Source: CAYSEW01 sp964430245 (GTDB lineage: Bacteria > Bacteroidota > Bacteroidia > Flavobacteriales_D > Parvicellaceae). From it: a DNA stretch of 33,346 nt. Position numbers and translations under genes: made by a program. Location: the NCBI GenBank assembly GCA_964430245.1, contig CAYSEW010000030.1, positions 1 to 33,346 on the forward strand. The letters run 5' to 3'. Below are positions 24,269-33,015 of this stretch, piece after piece (position 1 is the first letter of the stretch; every line of letters begins with the position of its first letter). The notes under the pieces are model-generated. The model was given only the letters and a program-made list of their open reading frames with translations. It did no database searches and was not told the DNA's origin.

Positions 24269-25162
24269 TTACTTTTTAGCAATTTCATTTTTTACTAAAA
24301 TATCAATTAATGAAATAGAAGCATCTTCCATTTCATTCACCAAAGAATCAATCTTTGAAACAATATAATTATAAAAAATCTGTAGTATAATAGCTACAAT
24401 TAAACCAGATACAGTAGTAATCAATGCTACTTTAATACCTTTTGAAAGCTCCTTAGGGTCAGCTTCTCCTTGTTCAGCAATAGTAGTAAATGCATCGATC
24501 ATACCAATAACAGTTCCCATAAACCCAAGCATTGGAGCAATAGCAATAAATAATCCAATCCAAGAAAGACCTTTCTCCAATAGTCCCATCTGAACACCTC
24601 CATAAGATATGACTGATTTTTCTACCATCTCTACACCTTCAGAACTTCTTTCAAGACCTTGATAGAAAATGCTAGCGACTGGACCTCTAGTGTTTCTACA
24701 AACTTCTTTAGCTGCATCTACACCTCCATTTTGTAGTGCTTCTTCTATACTTTCAAGTAATTTTTTAGTATTGGTAGTTGCTAAATTTAAATAAATGATT
24801 CTTTCTATACATAGTGCTAAACCAAGGATCAAACAAATTAAAACAAAAGCCATAAAAATTGGCCCACCTTCAATAAATTTGATTTTAAGGTCTTGATATG
24901 GGCTTGGCTCATCTTCGTCACCACAACTCTCTGTATTTTTATCATTTGTATTATTTCCAGTAGTTCCTGCCTCAGCATTCCCACCTTCATCAGGAGTTAA
25001 TGTTGATTCCGAGGAAGGACCTTCCTCAATTATTTCTTCTTCATCAGCCTCTAAATCAGGCATTTCTGATGATTCGTTTTCTGTAGGAGGAACTTCCTGA
25101 GCAGTTAAATTACCAAGAGATAAAATTCCTATTACTGCAATAAAAGCAACTATTTTTTTCAT
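24269..25162 (-). CDS. exbB: MotA/TolQ/ExbB proton channel protein
   Basis: A 297-residue inner-membrane protein. It has a cleavable signal peptide (1-21, LTA|QEV) and a long acidic, Pro/Ser/Thr-rich periplasmic segment (22-90), then the ExbB core: a membrane helix near 97-122 (FMAFVLICLILGLALCIERIIYL), a cytoplasmic region ASIFYQGLERSS, and two helices, ISYGGVQMGLLEKGLSWIGLFIAIAPMLGFMGTVIGMI and KVALITTVSGLIVAIILQIFYN. The LGFMGTVIGM motif is diagnostic. It is the first gene of the exbB-X-exbD-exbD operon and energises TonB-dependent receptors. No tonB gene is present in the window. The extended N-terminus is typical of Bacteroidota ExbB. Confidence 0.93.
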   Translation of the reverse strand: MKKIVAFIAVIGILSLGNLTAQEVPPTENESSEMPDLEADEEEIIEEGPSSESTLTPDEGGNAEAGTTGNNTNDKNTESCGDEDEPSPYQDLKIKFIEGGPIFMAFVLICLILGLALCIERIIYLNLATTNTKKLLESIEEALQNGGVDAAKEVCRNTRGPVASIFYQGLERSSEGVEMVEKSVISYGGVQMGLLEKGLSWIGLFIAIAPMLGFMGTVIGMIDAFTTIAEQGEADPKELSKGIKVALITTVSGLIVAIILQIFYNYIVSKIDSLVNEMEDASISLIDILVKNEIAKK

Positions 25163-25269
25163 AATAAATTGATTCTAGGTTTAGTTTATTTTTTAAATTT
25201 CTTATCGTAAGGATAAACCTTAATGTTAATCAGGTCGCCAAATTACAAAAAATATTTATTTAAAAGTGA

Positions 25270-26295
25270 TTACTCTAATATTTCACCTGAAATACTTTTT
25301 GTAAATGCCTCTTTTAACTTATCAAGGTCTTTGTTTTCAGCTAAAATGATCATTAATTTTGTAACAACAGCTTCTAGGGTCATATCCCTTGCGCCAACAA
25401 CACCCATCTTTAAAAGCTGATGACTTGTTTCATATTTTCCCTGCTGGACACTACCTCCATTACATTGAGTTAGGTTAATGAAAATCATGCCCTCTCTAAT
25501 TTGATCCTTAATAATTTTCAAAAAAGCGGGAGATGTAGGAGCATTACCCGATCCAAAAGTGAGTAGTATAATTGCTTTAAATTTCGGATTCCCTAATGTA
25601 TATTTTAGATTATCATAATCAATACCTGGAAACAAATGAACTATACCAAGGTCTGAATTAAAATTAGCTTTATACTCAACTTCTTTTTTTTCTGGTCTTA
25701 ATAAAAATCTCTCATTAAATTTTATGTGGATACCAGCTTCGGCTAATGTTGGGTAATTAAATGATTTAAATGCTTCAAAATCTTCGGAACTAACTTTTGT
25801 AGTTCTATTTGCCCTGTATAGCTGATATTCAAAATAGATAGCAACCTCCTGAATTAGAGAAGCTCCATTTTTAAATGTAGCAGCAATTTCAATAGCAGTG
25901 ATTAAATTTTCTTTACCATCTGTTCTTATTGTGCCTATTGGTAATTGAGATCCTGTGAAAATAATTGGCTTATTAAGGTTTCTAAACATAAAACTCATAG
26001 CACTTGCAGTATAAGCCATGGTATCAGAGCCATGTAAGATTACAAAACCACTATATTTATCATAATTTTTCCATATATAATCTCCTAACTTTTTCCAAAT
26101 TTTAGGACTCATGTTAGATGAATCAATTGGATTCTTAAAAGAAACGGCATCCAAAGAACATTTAATCTTCATTAATTCAGGAACCTCTTTGGTAATTTGG
26201 TCAAAGTCAAAAGGTTTTAGCATATCGGTTTCAGGGTCGTTGATCATACCAATAGTACCCCCAGTATATATGATTAATATTTTAGGTTTTTTCAT
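25270..26295 (-). CDS. ansA: Type I L-asparaginase
   Basis: A 341-residue cytoplasmic enzyme hydrolysing asparagine to aspartate and ammonia. The first catalytic loop is IYTGGTIGM (Thr11/Thr14) and the second is HGSDTMAYTASA (Asp91, Thr92). GSQLPIGTIRTDGKEN (116-130) and a C-terminal CNGGSVQQGKYETS complete the signature. Length and lack of a signal peptide fit the type I (AnsA) form. The ATG overlaps the stop of the UbiA-like gene by 4 bp (ATGA), so it is the third gene of a minus-strand operon. A 107-bp gap separates it from exbB, which probably has its own promoter. The link to its operon partners is unclear. Confidence 0.95.
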   Translation of the reverse strand: MKKPKILIIYTGGTIGMINDPETDMLKPFDFDQITKEVPELMKIKCSLDAVSFKNPIDSSNMSPKIWKKLGDYIWKNYDKYSGFVILHGSDTMAYTASAMSFMFRNLNKPIIFTGSQLPIGTIRTDGKENLITAIEIAATFKNGASLIQEVAIYFEYQLYRANRTTKVSSEDFEAFKSFNYPTLAEAGIHIKFNERFLLRPEKKEVEYKANFNSDLGIVHLFPGIDYDNLKYTLGNPKFKAIILLTFGSGNAPTSPAFLKIIKDQIREGMIFINLTQCNGGSVQQGKYETSHQLLKMGVVGARDMTLEAVVTKLMIILAENKDLDKLKEAFTKSISGEILE

Positions 26296-27095
26296 GATTT
26301 AAAGATCGTAAAAAGTGGAAAAAGCAATAGTAAGCCGTCAATAATAAAAGAAAAGTACCAATCTGGTCTCTTTTTAATAGAAAACAATATAATCATTGCT
26401 GAAAATAGGCAAACTAATGAGAGTAATAAATAACCTTCTATATAATACAAATATCCTGAAATTGATATACATATAACGGCTATTAAAAGTGCTCTTGCTA
26501 CACCAAAAAGTTGTGGGATTGTTTTTTTACTTGTACTATCAGTTTCAAGGTCCCTAATATCAAACGGAATTGTTATTCCTAGTATATATAAACTATTATT
26601 AAGTATTAAACTCCAGTTTAAAACCAAATCATGCTCAGAATACTGTGGTAATAAAACTGTAACAAAACCCCAAGTTAATGCAATCAAAAATATTTTAACA
26701 TATGGGATATCCCTTAAAGCAATTCCTAAAATGGGCCAACGATAACATAGAGTGATTAAAAAAAATGGGAGAAAAAAGATCGCTTCTATTACACTAAAAT
26801 TATCAATACATAAGTAAATGCAGCATATAAAAGACACATATCCTATCATTTTTATCAAATTGATATTAGCTAAGAACCATTCATCTTTAGGACTGTTATT
26901 TTTAAAAGATCTAACACTAATCAATGTTTGATAATTATAACCAATTAAAGTTGCAAAAAAAACAATTAACAATATTGGTATACTTACACGATCATACATA
27001 ATAATAGAACTTGAATAGGTTAAGGAAACTGCTCCTAATGCCATCCAAATATTGCCATATATTATCCAACGATAAATTTCCAAAACTAAGGGCAA
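26292..27095 (-). CDS. UbiA-like polytopic membrane protein
   Basis: A 267-residue protein with about eight hydrophobic segments. The arrangement resembles the UbiA prenyltransferase superfamily. The second aspartate motif is plausible (FDIRDLETD, about 184-192), but the first one, usually NDxxD, is degenerate (IGYNYQT near 51-57). Members of this divergent group are common in Bacteroidota and are annotated only as hypothetical or UbiA-like. If it is active, it would condense a prenyl diphosphate with a polar or aromatic acceptor in the membrane, but the weak first motif makes activity doubtful. It overlaps both neighbours (10 bp upstream, 4 bp downstream), so translation is coupled. Confidence 0.65.
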   Translation of the reverse strand: MPLVLEIYRWIIYGNIWMALGAVSLTYSSSIIMYDRVSIPILLIVFFATLIGYNYQTLISVRSFKNNSPKDEWFLANINLIKMIGYVSFICCIYLCIDNFSVIEAIFFLPFFLITLCYRWPILGIALRDIPYVKIFLIALTWGFVTVLLPQYSEHDLVLNWSLILNNSLYILGITIPFDIRDLETDSTSKKTIPQLFGVARALLIAVICISISGYLYYIEGYLLLSLVCLFSAMIILFSIKKRPDWYFSFIIDGLLLLFPLFTIFKS

Positions 27096-27769
27096 CTATG
27101 ATTTTCCTGATGAATAAATGTGATTGTTAAAATTGATGCAACTCCAGTTAAACTTCCTAAAAATGAATAAAAAGTTTTTCTAAAAAGTTTTACTTGATTA
27201 AATCCAAGTTTATAATGGTCACTGTTTAAATATTTTTCATCTGAGACATATAGTTTTCTTACTTTTTTATTAGGAAACCCTATGGCTACACTTACTGCAA
27301 ATGGTGTTAAAATTGAAATGACTGAAGCTGAGCTATTAAAATAATCTCTACAATTAGGATCTTTAAATTCATAGGTGTCAATTAAACCTCCTGTTAAGCC
27401 CAAAGCACACCCTAATAGAAAATGATATCCAATATTAAAGTTTTTAATGGCATCTTGTTCACCTTTAATATATAGCCCCATTTCCTTTTCACTAAAATAA
27501 TTACCCTTTAAAAAGTTTTTTCTATAAATCATTTTAATCTGCTGATCTTCATTGTGTAAATAAAATATTTGTTCCTTGTTAAAGGATATTAATTTTATTT
27601 GATCTTCTTTTTTCTTTTTTTCAAAATATACATTTCTATGATCCTCAAAATTATAGATTCCTTCATAAGTTTTACCATTTAAAAAAATGATGCTATCCTG
27701 AGAAGAAAAACTATTTATAGAAATAAAAAATCCTACAAAAATGTATATGAAACCCCTTAAACTATTCAT
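27086..27769 (-). CDS. Hypothetical exported protein with two hydrophobic segments
   Basis: A 227-residue protein with a signal peptide (about 1-23, ending SFSSQ). The next 60 residues, DSIIFLNGKTYEGIYNFEDHRNVYFEKKKKEDQ, look like the short beta-rich domain (LNGxxYEG... V.F) common at the start of Bacteroidota exported proteins of unknown function. Hydrophobic stretches near 113-130 (YHFLLGCALGLTGGLID) and 145-160, and again near 200-218, suggest membrane contact. I do not recognise a functional family. It is the first gene of the operon with the UbiA-like gene and ansA, and overlaps the former by 10 bp. Confidence 0.75.
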   Translation of the reverse strand: MNSLRGFIYIFVGFFISINSFSSQDSIIFLNGKTYEGIYNFEDHRNVYFEKKKKEDQIKLISFNKEQIFYLHNEDQQIKMIYRKNFLKGNYFSEKEMGLYIKGEQDAIKNFNIGYHFLLGCALGLTGGLIDTYEFKDPNCRDYFNSSASVISILTPFAVSVAIGFPNKKVRKLYVSDEKYLNSDHYKLGFNQVKLFRKTFYSFLGSLTGVASILTITFIHQENHSCP

Positions 27770-27789
27770 TTAAAACACTAATGATTCTA

Positions 27790-27832
27790 CAAAGATATAT
27801 CGATTATCTTATTACCTATCAACTCCTTGATA
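27790..27832. promoter_or_regulatory. Promoter box and inverted repeat before the ansA operon
   Basis: On the minus strand TATCTTTG (27797-27790) matches TAnnTTTG exactly and would start transcription near 27783, about 14 nt before the first ATG. Just upstream lies a perfect inverted repeat, TATCAA-CTCC-TTGATA (27817-27832), that covers the likely -33 position (TTG). It could be an operator, and it lies in the gap shared with the divergent gcvP. Confidence 0.5.
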
Positions 27833-27887
27833 AATAAAACAAATGAAAACAAAACAATGAGGAGGTTTAAAAAAATGATTTTGTTAA

Positions 27888-27895
27888 TATATTTG
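27888..27895 (+). promoter_or_regulatory. Candidate gcvP promoter -7 box
   Basis: TATATTTG is an exact TAnnTTTG match. Transcription would start near 27902, leaving only about 14 nt before ATG 27916, so GTG 27907 would lie almost at the transcript end. A -33 element is only partly matched (GTTT at 27865-27868). Confidence 0.5.
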
Positions 27896-27915
27896 CCATC
27901 AAAATTGTGAAGCTC

Positions 27916-30774
27916 ATGGAAAACTCTTTTGTAAACAGACACATTGGTATAGATTCAAATGCATTAAATGAAATGCTTAATGTACTTAACGTTAGCTCAA
28001 TCGATCAGCTAATCAGTGAAACGATTCCTTCAAATATAAGGTCTAATAAAGAACTAGCTATAAGTTCTGCTCTTACTGAAAGAGAATATCTTGACCACAT
28101 TCAATCTTTGTCAGAATTGAATGAGCTTTATGATTGTTATATAGGCCAGGGTTATTATGGAACGGAAACACCTTCAGTTATATTAAGAAATGTACTTGAA
28201 AACCCAGGTTGGTATACTGCGTACACTCCCTATCAAGCGGAGATATCTCAGGGTAGGCTGGAAGCATTATTGAATTTCCAAACTGTTGTAAGCGAGCTTA
28301 CTGGAATGGAGCTTGCCAATGCCTCATTATTAGATGAAGGCACTGCTGCTGCTGAAGCAATGCTCATGTTTTATCATATGAGAAGCAGACAACAAGAGAA
28401 AAACAATGTCAATCAATTTTTTATTGCTGAGAATATCTTTAGACAAACAAAAGACGTTATGATCTCTAGAGCTGAACCACTAGGGATTCAGCTAACATTT
28501 GGTGATCCAGAAAAATTTGAAATGAGTGATGCATATTTTGGTTCAATTATTCAATATCCTGATAGCCTAGGTGAAATTCATGATCATAGTAGCTTTACTC
28601 AAAAATGTCATACGCATAATATCCCTGTAGCTGTAATAGCAGATATAATGAGTCTTGTCCTTTTAAAATCCCCTGGTAGCTGGGGAGCAGATGTAGTAGT
28701 CGGATCTACTCAAAGATTTGGAGTCCCTATGGGTTATGGCGGTCCTCATGCTGCTTATTTTGCATGCAAAGAAGACCACAAGAGATTTATTCCAGGAAGA
28801 ATTATTGGTGTTTCTATAGATAGTAATGGAAATAGAGCTCTAAGGATGGCTCTACAAACTAGAGAGCAACATATTAAAAGAGCAAAAGCAACTTCAAATA
28901 TATGTACTGCGCAAGCATTATTAGCTGTCATGGCGAGCATGTATGCTGTCTATCATGGACCAAAAGGTTTGAAAGAAATTGCTACTTCTATTTACAACAA
29001 GACAAATAGCTTAAAAGCTAGCATGAAAACTGCCGGCATTAAGGTCCTCAATAATAATTGTTTTGATACTATTAGTTTTTCAGCTGATATCTCTCAGCTA
29101 GAACCAACTGCTCTAAAACATAAAGTCAACTTAGGTTATTATAAAGAACAAGGTATTGTCTCAATTAGCATTGATGAGACAACAACATGGGAAAAGTTAG
29201 ATTATTTAGTAAATGTACTCAATGAATCATTGAATAGTAATATCAAGCTAAATAAAAAAAATAAATCCACTTTAGATCATTTTCGTTCTGATGATATTTT
29301 AGAACATGCTGTCTTTAATTCTTATCATTCTGAAACTGAAATGATGAGGTATCTTAAAAAACTCGAAAACAAAGACCTTTCATTAACTCACACTATGATT
29401 TCTTTAGGTTCTTGCACCATGAAACTCAATGCTGCTTCAGAGATGATCCCTGTAACTTATCCTGCATTTTCTAATTTACATCCATTTGTTCCAAAGAATC
29501 AGGCCAAAGGATATCAGCAATTATTTAAAGAATTAGAAGAAGACTTATGTGAAATTACTGGCTTCAAAGGGATTTCTCTTCAACCCAATAGTGGTGCACA
29601 AGGAGAATATACAGGATTAATGGTGATACGTGCTTATCATCAAAACAATGGAGATACACATAGAAATATTTGTCTAATACCTAGTAGTGCCCATGGAACA
29701 AATCCTGCAAGTGCGGTTATGGCAGGAATGAAAGTAGTCATTGTTAAGTGTGATGAAAATGGAAATATTGATGTTGAAGACCTTAAAAATAAAGCAATAG
29801 AACATAAAAATGATTTAGCTGCTTTAATGGTAACTTATCCTTCAACTCATGGAGTTTTTGAAGAAAGCATTATTAAGATCACCGATATCATTCATGATAA
29901 TGGAGGACAGGTATACATGGATGGTGCTAATATGAATGCACAGGTTGGATTAACATCTCCAGGAATTATAGGAGCAGATGTCTGCCACCTCAATCTTCAT
30001 AAAACCTTTGCAATTCCGCATGGTGGAGGTGGTCCAGGAATGGGACCAATTGGTGTAGCAGCACATTTAAAACCCTTTTTGCCTGGGAACCCTATTGTTG
30101 AATATGGTGGTGAAAATGCAATTAAAGCCGTCAATTCATCTCCATGGGGAAGTGGATTAATACTTATTATATCATATGGTTATATTAAATTATTAGGCAA
30201 AAACGGATTAAAACAATCTACTGAATATGCCATTTTAAATGCTAACTATCTTAAAGAAAAATTGAGTAGCTCATATGATGTACTCTATACAGGGCCTAAT
30301 GGCAGAATCGCTCATGAAATGATCCTTGACTGCAGAGGGTTTAAAAAAGATACTGGTGTAGAAGTAGAAGACATTGCTAAAAGATTAATAGATTATGGGT
30401 TTCATGCACCAACTGTGAGCTTCCCGGTTCCTGGAACACTCATGGTAGAACCAACAGAAAGTGAACATATTAATGAGCTAAATAGGTTTATTGATGCTAT
30501 GTTGAAAATTCGAGAAGAGATCAATGAAATTCAAGAAGGGATGTATTCTAAAGAAGACAATGTTCTAAAGAACTCTCCTCATACTGCAGCTACATTGATA
30601 ACTGAAAATTGGACACAGAGCTATAGTCGAGAAAAAGCTGCCTTTCCTGTTAACGAATTAAAAGATAATAAATATTGGGTACCTGTAGGTAGAGTAAATA
30701 ATGCTCATGGAGACAGAAATCTTATCTGTAATTGTCTACCTATTGAAGAATATTTAGAAGAAGCAACTATCTAA
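27916..30774 (+). CDS. gcvP: Glycine dehydrogenase (aminomethyl-transferring), P-protein of the glycine cleavage system
   Basis: About 952 residues, the fused single-chain form. It decarboxylates glycine with PLP and passes the aminomethyl group to the lipoyl arm of GcvH. The N-terminal half (to about 430) is the P1-like part: FVNRHIGID, GYYGTETPSVILRNVLENPGWYTAYTPYQAEISQGRLEALLNFQ in pieces, and LLDEGTAAAEAM. The C-terminal half holds LGSCTMKLNAA, QPNSGAQGEYTGL, SSAHGTNPASA and the PLP lysine in LNLHKTFAIPHGGGGPGMGP (Lys696). ATG 27916 is preferred over GTG 27907 because of the promoter position. No glycine riboswitch fits in the short upstream gap. gcvT and gcvH are not in the window. Confidence 0.97.
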   Translation: MENSFVNRHIGIDSNALNEMLNVLNVSSIDQLISETIPSNIRSNKELAISSALTEREYLDHIQSLSELNELYDCYIGQGYYGTETPSVILRNVLENPGWYTAYTPYQAEISQGRLEALLNFQTVVSELTGMELANASLLDEGTAAAEAMLMFYHMRSRQQEKNNVNQFFIAENIFRQTKDVMISRAEPLGIQLTFGDPEKFEMSDAYFGSIIQYPDSLGEIHDHSSFTQKCHTHNIPVAVIADIMSLVLLKSPGSWGADVVVGSTQRFGVPMGYGGPHAAYFACKEDHKRFIPGRIIGVSIDSNGNRALRMALQTREQHIKRAKATSNICTAQALLAVMASMYAVYHGPKGLKEIATSIYNKTNSLKASMKTAGIKVLNNNCFDTISFSADISQLEPTALKHKVNLGYYKEQGIVSISIDETTTWEKLDYLVNVLNESLNSNIKLNKKNKSTLDHFRSDDILEHAVFNSYHSETEMMRYLKKLENKDLSLTHTMISLGSCTMKLNAASEMIPVTYPAFSNLHPFVPKNQAKGYQQLFKELEEDLCEITGFKGISLQPNSGAQGEYTGLMVIRAYHQNNGDTHRNICLIPSSAHGTNPASAVMAGMKVVIVKCDENGNIDVEDLKNKAIEHKNDLAALMVTYPSTHGVFEESIIKITDIIHDNGGQVYMDGANMNAQVGLTSPGIIGADVCHLNLHKTFAIPHGGGGPGMGPIGVAAHLKPFLPGNPIVEYGGENAIKAVNSSPWGSGLILIISYGYIKLLGKNGLKQSTEYAILNANYLKEKLSSSYDVLYTGPNGRIAHEMILDCRGFKKDTGVEVEDIAKRLIDYGFHAPTVSFPVPGTLMVEPTESEHINELNRFIDAMLKIREEINEIQEGMYSKEDNVLKNSPHTAATLITENWTQSYSREKAAFPVNELKDNKYWVPVGRVNNAHGDRNLICNCLPIEEYLEEATI

Positions 30775-30828
30775 TATTTCATTGGTCTTTTCATTAAATG
30801 ACCGGTAAAATATTGAAGAAGGTAATTA

Positions 30829-30860
30829 TTTGCTTTTTATCATTTAATTAATTTTATTTG
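30829..30860 (+). promoter_or_regulatory. Promoter of the first T9SS cargo gene
   Basis: TTTG (30829-30832), a 20-bp spacer and TTTATTTG (30853-30860, 7 of 8 to TAnnTTTG). The 14-mer TTAATTTTATTTGC at 30848-30861 is identical to that at 32950-32963 before the next secreted gene, with the same spacer length. It lies 46 bp before the ATG. Confidence 0.6.
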
Positions 30861-30906
30861 CTTCGTTTTTTATAAAAACTTTATACTTACTCTAAACACA
30901 AATACA

Positions 30907-32772
30907 ATGAAAAAAATTTACTCAAGTCTTTTATCTCTTGTAATAATTACAGGGTTAAATGCACAGGTTAAACCGAATGAAGGACCAGTCGCAAGGTCTA
31001 TTCAACATTCTGAGTTAAAACCTGTTTCAATTGCTGTTAATCAGCAAAAAACGGTTCTTTATTCAAATACTTTTGATAATCCTGCCGATTGGGTTTTAGG
31101 CCATGACGCAACTGCTTGTTCTTTAGATTGGGGAATAGGTGTGATTTCATGTGCAGGTTCTTATCCTATAGACGATATCGCTTCTACATCTGGAGCTGAT
31201 GGTTGGGCTGTAGTTGATTCTGATGCATATGGTGGAGCTACAGGTGGTTCAGAAATTGAAGATAGCTGGATAACAATGGCAAATCCTGTTGATTTAAATG
31301 GATATCCAAATGTTGTGGTTGAATTTGAAACTCAATACAGAAGATATAATTTTGAGCAACCTTATATTGTTGTTGGAATTGGTGATGGTGCAGGGAATGT
31401 TACTTGGCCAGATTTAGATCCAGGAACAGATATCACTGTTTTATCTAATGTTTTTAATCCTTTTCCAAATTGGGCAAATAGTGCTGCAACTACCAACCCT
31501 CAACTAATTCAAGTAAACATTAGTTCAGCTCTTGTTGGATTAAATGCTACAGAGTTAGCTGATATTTATATCCGTTTTCATTGGACAGGTACTTGGGGCT
31601 ATGCATGGTTTGTGGATGATTTCAAAATCTTAGAACAACCTCAAAACGATGTACAAACTACTGCTGCCTGGATTATTGGGGAGAATAACAATGGTGTTGA
31701 ATATGGAAGGACTCCATCAAACCATACTGATGCAAACTGGATCGTTGGAGCTCAAGTATTTAATTTTGGTGTACAAGATCAAAATAATGTAACAATGACT
31801 GGAGATTTTTCTACATTTTCAAACAGTGGCTCAGCAACTCTATTAGAGGCTGATTCTACTGTTACTATTGAAACTTTAGAGCCATTAACTTTAGGTACTG
31901 GATTATATCAAGGAACTTACACTTGTTTATCTGATAATGACACAGTTGGTTCATCAACATATAACAATAATGTTTATGAAAGAAATTTTGAGATTACTGA
32001 TAGTATCTATTCTCAGGATGGAATAGGAAATCATCCAGCTGGGTATGATGACCTAACTTCTTTAGGAACAAGTTCTTTTACTGGTGCTGCTGACGGATTA
32101 GTTTTAGCTACTTTGTATCATATCAAGCAATCTGATGAAGTATCAGGACTAAGAGTAATGTTATCATCTAGTGGCAATGTTGCTGGAGGTGAGATCTATG
32201 CTTCAATTAAGGACACGTCTAATTTCTGGGCAAATGACATGACTTCATTATACAACAGTAATGGTACAATTGTATCTGCAACTGATATTACTAATGGATA
32301 TGTTGATGTTTGGTTTGACCAAGTAATTACGCTTAATGCAGGAGTATATTATGCATGTGTTGAATTGAATAGCGCTGGTAACTCTTCTGACATTAGAGTG
32401 TTAGATGACAGAACAGTTGACCAACCTAATGATGCTAGTGCAATTTTTATTCCTGGCGATCAATCATATACAAATGGAACTGCCACAGCTATTCGTATGC
32501 TTATGGGTTCTAGTTGGGGAGTTGGTGTCGATGAGAACTACCTAGAAGGTGTTTCTGTTTACCCAAATCCTTCAGAAGGAATTATTAATATCACTAACAA
32601 TAATAATCAATTAAATACTATTGAGGTTTATGATGTACTAGGTAAAGTTGTATTTACAAATGCAACAAACTCTAATACAGTTATTGACCTTTCAAGTAAA
32701 GGAACTGGCGTTTATTTAGTAAAAGTTTCTAATAACTCTGGAGCTATTATTGAAAGAGTTGTAATTAAATAA
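30907..32772 (+). CDS. Secreted multi-domain protein with T9SS sorting domain
   Basis: A 621-residue protein with a signal peptide (about 1-20, GLNA|Q). Residues 48-225 form a jelly-roll of the choice-of-anchor J/MAM type: NTFDNPADWVLG, DGWAVVDSDAYGG, the ESWI-like EDSWITM and FHWTGTWGYAWFVDDFKI with the typical WxVDD end. A long beta-rich region follows, and from about residue 550 comes a type A sorting domain (VYPNPSEGIINI, IEVYDVLGKVV, GVYLVKV, ERVVIK). It should be exported by T9SS and may bind or process carbohydrate or protein at the surface, but no catalytic triad is seen. It has its own promoter and terminator and shares both style and promoter with the next gene. Confidence 0.88.
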   Translation: MKKIYSSLLSLVIITGLNAQVKPNEGPVARSIQHSELKPVSIAVNQQKTVLYSNTFDNPADWVLGHDATACSLDWGIGVISCAGSYPIDDIASTSGADGWAVVDSDAYGGATGGSEIEDSWITMANPVDLNGYPNVVVEFETQYRRYNFEQPYIVVGIGDGAGNVTWPDLDPGTDITVLSNVFNPFPNWANSAATTNPQLIQVNISSALVGLNATELADIYIRFHWTGTWGYAWFVDDFKILEQPQNDVQTTAAWIIGENNNGVEYGRTPSNHTDANWIVGAQVFNFGVQDQNNVTMTGDFSTFSNSGSATLLEADSTVTIETLEPLTLGTGLYQGTYTCLSDNDTVGSSTYNNNVYERNFEITDSIYSQDGIGNHPAGYDDLTSLGTSSFTGAADGLVLATLYHIKQSDEVSGLRVMLSSSGNVAGGEIYASIKDTSNFWANDMTSLYNSNGTIVSATDITNGYVDVWFDQVITLNAGVYYACVELNSAGNSSDIRVLDDRTVDQPNDASAIFIPGDQSYTNGTATAIRMLMGSSWGVGVDENYLEGVSVYPNPSEGIINITNNNNQLNTIEVYDVLGKVVFTNATNSNTVIDLSSKGTGVYLVKVSNNSGAIIERVVIK

Positions 32773-32791
32773 ATCAATTACTCATACTTTT

Positions 32792-32820
32792 AAAAGGGGA
32801 AGCGTGCTTCCCCTTTTTTT
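32792..32820 (+). terminator. Intrinsic terminator after the T9SS cargo gene
   Basis: AAAAGGGGAAGC (32792-32803) and GCTTCCCCTTTT (32806-32817) form a near-perfect 11-12 bp stem with a very small loop, followed by further T residues. It is the clearest terminator in the window and ends the transcript 20 bp after the stop at 32772. Confidence 0.92.
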
Positions 32821-32930
32821 ATTACTAATATATTTTTACAACTTAGAATACTCAATCAGTAAAAAGCAACTAAAATTGAATCTTTGAGTTTTTATTATAA
32901 CTAATTAGTCTTTTTATCTGATATATTTTA

Positions 32931-32962
32931 TTTGGATATTAATACATATTTAATTTTATTTG
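32931..32962 (+). promoter_or_regulatory. Promoter of the second secreted-protein gene
   Basis: TTTG (32931-32934), a 20-bp spacer and TTTATTTG (32955-32962). Motif, spacer length and the flanking 14-mer match the promoter at 30829-30860. It lies about 53 bp before the ATG at 33016. Confidence 0.6.
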
Positions 32963-33015
32963 CAACGCTTAATTAAAAATCGTAGCAACTTTATTATTTA
33001 TAAAAACCTAAAAAC

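Noticed and set aside
25208..25222. Hairpin TAAGG/CCTTA between ansA and exbB as a terminator
   Set aside because: The five-base stem has no T-tract in the minus direction, so it is not convincing.
27770..27906. Possible glycine riboswitch upstream of gcvP
   Set aside because: The expected transcript leader is only about 14 nt and no conserved tandem aptamer pattern is visible in the gap.
27857..27910. 17-codon open frame beginning ATGAGGAGG just before gcvP, overlapping its GTG
   Set aside because: The gcvP -7 box (27888-27895) lies inside it, so it would not be on that transcript, and it has no start context. A leader peptide is unlikely.
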